Shown here piece after piece: positions 32,732 through 36,205 of a DNA stretch of 36,205 nucleotides. The DNA lies in the NCBI GenBank assembly GCA_028281265.1, contig JANQKE010000076.1:1-36205 (forward strand), given 5' to 3'. Position numbers and translations under genes: made by a program. This DNA comes from Alphaproteobacteria bacterium (GTDB lineage: Bacteria > Pseudomonadota > Alphaproteobacteria > DSM-16000 > Inquilinaceae). The notes below the pieces were generated by a model. That model saw nothing but the letters and a program-made list of their open reading frames with translations. It was not told the DNA's origin and did no database searches. The stretch's first letter is position 1; each line of letters begins with the position of its first letter.

Positions 32732-33607
32732 ATGCCGAACGCAACGCCTCCCCTCCACAAGCGGTGGCGCCGTCTGCGGATGGGCCTCGCCACCCTGCTC
32801 GGCCGGCCGCAGGGCTATTTCATCCCCTACCGTCATGCGGACGAACCGAACCCTCGCCCGCCCTATGCGGCGATCGAGGCCGTGTTCCGGCGGGCCGAAC
32901 CGACCTTCCGGGGGTGGCTCGCGGCGATCGATCAGCTGGCCGACGCGCTCTTGGCCATCGGCCTCGACGCGGCCCGGAGCCCGCCCCCTGCGCCCCGCTG
33001 GCGACAGGGCTGGTTCGCCGGGCTCGACGCCGCCATGGCCTACGCCCTGGTCCGGTTGACCGCGCCCGAGCGGATCGTCGAGGTAGGGTCCGGCCACTCG
33101 ACCCGCTTCCTGGTCCGCGCCGTGCAGGATGGCGGCCTGGCGACGGCGGTGACGGCGATCGATCCGCAGCCCCGCGCGGACCTGATGACCCTGCCCGTCA
33201 CGGCGCACCGGGTGCCGGTGCAGCGGGTAGAGCCCGGCCTGTTCACGACCCTGGGCCCGGGCGACATTCTGTTCATCGATTCGAGCCACATCGCCATGCC
33301 CGGGACCGATGTCGACTGGCTGACCGGCCGGGTTCTGCCGGCCCTGCCGGCCGGCGTGCGGATCCATGTGCACGACATCTTTCTGCCCGATGCCTACCCG
33401 GAGTCCTGGGCCTGGCGGGGCTACAACGAGCAGCAGGTGATCGCAGCCCTGATTGCGGGCGGCGGCTTCCGGCCGATCTGGTCCAGTGCCTATGTCCGCA
33501 GCCGGATGGCCGAGGCGTCGGCCGGGACGGTCTGCGGACGGCTGCCGATGATCGAGGGAGTCCTGGAGACCAGCCTGTGGCTGGAGAAGGTCGCACCGGC
33601 ACGATGA
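32732..33607 (+). CDS. Class I SAM-dependent methyltransferase family protein
   Basis: A 291-residue protein with a basic N-terminus (HKRWRRLRMG) and a Rossmann-type methyltransferase core: RIVEVGSGHSTRFLVRAV is motif I (117-123), AVTAIDPQPRADLM motif II, and GDILFIDSSHIAMPGTD motif IV. The later HDIFLPDAYPESWAWRGYNEQQ resembles the Methyltransf_24 group often found near polysaccharide or macrolide-type modification genes. The substrate is unknown. The ATG at 32732 is preferred over the upstream in-frame TTG. It follows the MBL-fold gene by 57 bases on the same strand and may be in the same operon. Confidence 0.82.
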   Translation: MPNATPPLHKRWRRLRMGLATLLGRPQGYFIPYRHADEPNPRPPYAAIEAVFRRAEPTFRGWLAAIDQLADALLAIGLDAARSPPPAPRWRQGWFAGLDAAMAYALVRLTAPERIVEVGSGHSTRFLVRAVQDGGLATAVTAIDPQPRADLMTLPVTAHRVPVQRVEPGLFTTLGPGDILFIDSSHIAMPGTDVDWLTGRVLPALPAGVRIHVHDIFLPDAYPESWAWRGYNEQQVIAALIAGGGFRPIWSSAYVRSRMAEASAGTVCGRLPMIEGVLETSLWLEKVAPAR

Positions 33608-33768
33608 TCGGCGGGCCCGCGATCCGGCTCACCGCCGGATCACGCAGCCTTGACGCGCGGACCGTTCCGGACGGCCCTATGTCACTGGGATGCGCCGACC
33701 CGTATGCCGGGCGATGGAGCATCCTGCATCCGAACGGCCGCAGATAGGATGCTCTCACTCTTTGAAGG

Positions 33769-33821
33769 AGATCGACCTGCGTTCCGATGAGTCCATCTGA
33801 ACGCTGAACGCCGGTCGATCT
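33769..33821 (+). promoter_or_regulatory. Long stem in the second cyclase leader
   Basis: AGATCGACC-T-GCGTTC (33769-33784) pairs with GAACGC-C-GGTCGATCT (33806-33821): 15 of 16 pairs, with one T-C mismatch. The GCGTTC arm can instead pair with an upstream GAACGC (33799-33804), with GATG and CATC making an inner tip. The two GAACGC copies compete for the same arm. The stem ends just before the ribosome site GGAGAG, with the cyclase ATG at 33840. This could be an operator or a translation-controlling RNA fold. Confidence 0.6.
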
Positions 33822-33839
33822 AGCTGGAGAGCCACCCCC

Positions 33840-35306
33840 ATGACCGACACCCCTGCACCGCTGCCATCGGACGGAGCGGCCCCCTGGTGGGCCCGGCTGC
33901 GGTCGCGCCGCGGGGGCCGTCAGATGCCTCAGCGGGTGCGGCAGGCGATCGAGGATCAGGAAGATCGTTCGGAGATCCTGATCGGCTGGTTCCAGTTGGC
34001 CCTGATCGCGGTGTTCGGCACCTTCTATCTGGTGGCCCCAAGGGCCGAAGGCGATCCGATGGCCGGGTTCCGGCCGGTGCCGTTCGCGTTGGCCGCCTAT
34101 CTGGTGTTCACGCTGGCCCGCATGTGGCTCGCCTACCGGCGGTTGCTGCCGATCTGGTTCCTGCTGGTGTCGATCGCGGTGGATATCGGCCTGCTGATCG
34201 GGCTGATCTGGTCGTTCCACCTGCAATACGAACAACCGGCCGCCTTCTATCTGAAGGTTCCGACGTTCTTGTACCTGTTCATCTTCATCGCGCTGCGGGC
34301 CTTGCGGTTCGATCCCCGCTTCGTGTTCGCGGCCGGGTGCGGCGCGGCGCTCGGCTGGATCGTCCTGGTCGGCTACGCCGCCTGGGACTACGGGATGGAG
34401 CCGCCGGTCACCCGGGATTTCGTCGAGTACCTGACGTCCAACACGCTGATGGTCGGGGCGGAGGTCGACAAGCTGCTGTCGATCGCCGCGGTGACGGTGA
34501 TCCTGACCGTCGCCCTGATGCGGGCCCGCGCATTGCTGGTCAGTGCGGTGACGGATGCGGCCGCGGCACGGGATCTCAGCCGGTTCTTCAGTCCGGAGAT
34601 CGCGCGGACGATCACCGGTGCCGACACCGCCATCGCCGCCGGCGACGGCGAGGTCAGGGACGCAGCCGTCCTGATGATCGATATCCGCGGCTTCTCCCGT
34701 CACTCCGCCCGGGTGGAGCCAAGCGAGACCATCCGGCTCCTGGCCGACTACCAGACCCGGACGGTGCCGGAGATCGAACGGCACGGCGGGACGATCGACA
34801 AGTTCCTGGGTGACGGCATCATGGCCACCTTCGGCGCGACCACGCCCAGCCGGACAGCGGCCGCCGACGCCCTGATGGCGATGGAATCGGTGCTGCTGGC
34901 CGGCCAAGCCTGGAATGCGGAACGAACGGCGAGGGGCATCCCGGCCCTGCCGATCAATGCCGCGGCGGTGGCGGGCCCGCTCGTGTTCGGCGCCGTCGGG
35001 CACGAGCGGCGGCTGGAATACACCGTCATCGGTGCGACCGTGAACCTCGCCGCCCGGCTCGAGAAGTTCAACAAGGCGATGGGCACCGACGGCGTCACCA
35101 CGCATGAGACCCACGCCGCCGCCCGGAGCCAGGGGTTCACCCCCCGCCTGGCAACGCTGGAGAGCCCCGGCCGGACCGTCCCCGATGCCGGCGAACTGGA
35201 CCTCACCGGGTTCCGCGTGCCCCGTCCCCAACAGGCGGAGACGGCCGGCGCGCTACAGCCCGCAAGCGCGGTCGATCTCCCGCAAGGCGGCGGTCACGCC
35301 GCGTAG
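33840..35306 (+). CDS. Membrane class III adenylate/guanylate cyclase (second copy)
   Basis: A 488-residue cyclase. It has a soluble N-terminal segment of about 45 residues, about six helices (near 48-65, 81-98, 103-125, 140-152, 162-180, 212-230), and the catalytic domain from about 270. The metal aspartates are in VLMIDIRGFSRHS (D281) and KFLGDGIMATF (D325). The transition-state Asn and Arg are in VNLAARLEK. At the base-selecting position where many relatives have IGDTVN, this one has IGATVN, so substrate choice is less certain than in the first cyclase. The ATG at 33840 follows GGAGAG. The last 54 bases overlap the convergent ialB gene. The C-terminal tail is unstructured in appearance. 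Confidence 0.92.
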   Translation: MTDTPAPLPSDGAAPWWARLRSRRGGRQMPQRVRQAIEDQEDRSEILIGWFQLALIAVFGTFYLVAPRAEGDPMAGFRPVPFALAAYLVFTLARMWLAYRRLLPIWFLLVSIAVDIGLLIGLIWSFHLQYEQPAAFYLKVPTFLYLFIFIALRALRFDPRFVFAAGCGAALGWIVLVGYAAWDYGMEPPVTRDFVEYLTSNTLMVGAEVDKLLSIAAVTVILTVALMRARALLVSAVTDAAAARDLSRFFSPEIARTITGADTAIAAGDGEVRDAAVLMIDIRGFSRHSARVEPSETIRLLADYQTRTVPEIERHGGTIDKFLGDGIMATFGATTPSRTAAADALMAMESVLLAGQAWNAERTARGIPALPINAAAVAGPLVFGAVGHERRLEYTVIGATVNLAARLEKFNKAMGTDGVTTHETHAAARSQGFTPRLATLESPGRTVPDAGELDLTGFRVPRPQQAETAGALQPASAVDLPQGGGHAA

Positions 35307-35786
35307 GCTGTAGGTGTCGGTCGTCAGCGTGCCGCGGGACGAGGTACCGCGCACCACCATGGTCAGGCCGGCGCGCATCGCCCCCACCAGGGCCTGGTCG
35401 ACCTGGGCGTCCCGCGTCCAGGCGGTATCGTTGTTGGTGATCAGCGTGAACTGCTCGGTGTTGTCGATCTCCACCGAAACCGTGCTGCCGGCCTCGTAGG
35501 TATAGCCGGTGATGAAGCTGACCACGTTGCGGCTGTTTTCGGCCGGACGGTGGGTGACGAGGACGAACACGTCGCCGCGCTGGGTGTAGTTCCCTTCCTC
35601 CCGGGTCGGCTGGCTGGCGACGTAGCAGACCCGGTTGCCGTTCTCGGTATACTGGAAGGCATGCCAATCGCGGTGGGTGGCGATGTATTCAGCCTGCTGC
35701 GCCGGCGCCGAAACCGGCCCCGCGATCACCATCACCAGTGCCGTGAATGCGATGAAGAACGGATGTGTCCTGCGCGAAACCGGCAT
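35253..35786 (-). CDS. IalB-family (invasion-associated locus B) exported protein
   Basis: A 177-residue protein with a signal peptide (FFIAFTALVMVIAGPVSAPAQQ, cleavage about residue 30) and an IalB-like domain: WHAFQYTENGNRVCYVASQPTREEGNY, then RGDVFVLVTHRP, NVVSFITGYTYEAGSTVSV and AMRAGLTMVVRGTSSRG. Despite the name, this family is widespread in non-pathogenic alphaproteobacteria and its biochemical role is unclear. The ATG at 35786 follows AGGTAGGG. The 3' end overlaps the second cyclase gene on the other strand by 54 bases, so the two transcripts are complementary there. It diverges from the ECF sigma factor gene. Confidence 0.87.
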   Translation of the reverse strand: MPVSRRTHPFFIAFTALVMVIAGPVSAPAQQAEYIATHRDWHAFQYTENGNRVCYVASQPTREEGNYTQRGDVFVLVTHRPAENSRNVVSFITGYTYEAGSTVSVEIDNTEQFTLITNNDTAWTRDAQVDQALVGAMRAGLTMVVRGTSSRGTLTTDTYSLRGVTAALREIDRACGL

Positions 35787-35929
35787 TGAACCCTACCTCT
35801 TGACCGTGTGACTGCCCTGGTCGCGGCGCGTGGACGATGGCCCGACTCGCGCCCGGAACGCGGCCGTAATAGACCGCGTCGAGACGGCGCTGGGAAGGGT
35901 TTTCGGTGACGATAATTTGAGCGGCGGCC

Positions 35930-35959
35930 TGATCCGCTTGTTCATGACGGCCGTATCGG
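35930..35959 (+). promoter_or_regulatory. ECF-type promoter before the sigma factor gene
   Basis: TGATCC (35930-35935), 18 bases, then TATCGG (35954-35959). This fits the form TGATCC-N18-TA known for the Rhodobacter RpoE (ECF11-type) regulon. It sits about 110 bases before the sigma gene start and suggests that the sigma factor transcribes its own gene. Confidence 0.5.
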
Positions 35960-36069
35960 TCACCATGAACTGTGAGATTTCCCCCGCCGACGCCTCGCAC
36001 GGTCCGGTCAGCCGCCGGACCGGCACGTCGATCTATGTGGGCAGGGGCGCCACGCCCCCTGGCAGCTTC

Positions 36070-36205
36070 ATGACTCTAGCCTCTGCCGATGCGGCCGCGC
36101 GGTCACCGGATGCGTCGACGCTCAACGCCTGGATCCTCGCGGTCGGCGCACACCGCGACAGGGTTGCCTTCGCCCGGCTGTTCAGCCATTTCGCCCCCAG
36201 GGTGA
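36070..36205 (+). CDS. ECF sigma factor, N-terminal part
   Basis: The gene runs off the right edge after 45 codons. The visible part, MTLASADAAARSPDAS then LNAWILAVGAHRDRVAFARL and FSHFAPRV, resembles the start of region 2 in RpoE/ECF sigma factors, in particular the group paired with ChrR-type zinc anti-sigma factors. The DNA-binding regions and any partner gene lie outside the window. The ATG at 36070 is preferred: an in-frame ATG at 35965 would start on or next to the predicted transcription start. The upstream TGATCC-N18-TA promoter supports an autoregulated ECF11-like factor. Confidence 0.7.
   Translation, partial: MTLASADAAARSPDASTLNAWILAVGAHRDRVAFARLFSHFAPRV

Noticed and set aside
35689..36026. 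Minus-strand frames of 103 and 77 codons upstream of ialB
   Set aside because: They overlap the ialB signal-peptide region and the sigma-factor promoter, and have no ribosome site or family features.
1..36205. CRISPR arrays, tRNA or rRNA genes, prophage or insertion sequences
   Set aside because: No regularly spaced repeats, no T-loop or anticodon-arm patterns, and no recombinase or transposase proteins were seen in the window.

Overview
The window is a GC-rich stretch (roughly two thirds G+C) of bacterial chromosome. Gene content and signals point to an alphaproteobacterium, most likely Rhodospirillales-like. The supporting features are a split cytochrome c maturation cluster (ccmC, then ccmDEF-x-GHI), an IalB-family exported protein, an intracellular PHA depolymerase, two membrane-bound class III nucleotide cyclases, and an ECF sigma factor behind a TGATCC-N18-TA promoter. 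No tRNA, rRNA, CRISPR array or intact mobile element was seen. Most genes are ordinary core or housekeeping genes, so the unusual material is mainly in the gaps.

Layout. 1-2451 (minus): the N-terminal part of an exported agmatine-deiminase-like protein, then argF and argD, which overlap by 8 bases (arginine synthesis). 2694-6541 (plus): galU, ugd and a phosphomannomutase/phosphoglucomutase, i.e. UDP-glucose, UDP-glucuronate and hexose-phosphate supply for surface polysaccharide. 6592-8640 (minus): NAD kinase, a methylated-DNA methyltransferase and an ICL/PEP-mutase-family enzyme, with overlapping ends. 8854-9366 (plus): an exported protein of unknown function behind an elaborate leader. 9512-16360 (minus): ccmC, a Fnr-type site, then tightly overlapping ccmD, ccmE, ccmF, a histidine phosphatase, ccmG/dsbE, ccmH and ccmI; ccmA and ccmB are absent. 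16489-17763 (minus): phaZ.

18450-22285: a chemoreceptor gene and a class III cyclase diverge from one promoter region. 22629-26640: a LolA-like carrier, a lone DppC-type permease, azoR, a YjbR-family gene, a tail-anchored hypothetical and a small membrane protein. 26873-33607: an MscS-type channel, an ornithine cyclodeaminase-family enzyme, an MFS transporter, an MBL-fold hydrolase and a SAM methyltransferase. 33840-36205: a second class III cyclase, an ialB gene running head-on into it with a 54-base overlap, and the start of an ECF sigma factor gene.

Signals most worth checking: (1) a leader at 8773-8864 with mutually exclusive hairpins, two 8-codon reading frames and a decoy copy of the start-codon region; (2) a hairpin sequence shared by the 3' end of the chemoreceptor gene and the 5' leader of the second cyclase, where it lies inside a 16-bp stem next to the ribosome binding site; (3) a leftward intrinsic terminator at 25497-25531 in a gap of about 500 bases with no annotated gene upstream of it, preceded by tiny overlapping reading frames; (4) sharp dyads before galU, the cyclodeaminase gene, the MFS/MBL pair, phaZ and azoR. 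All functional assignments come from reading motifs by eye; no database search was run.
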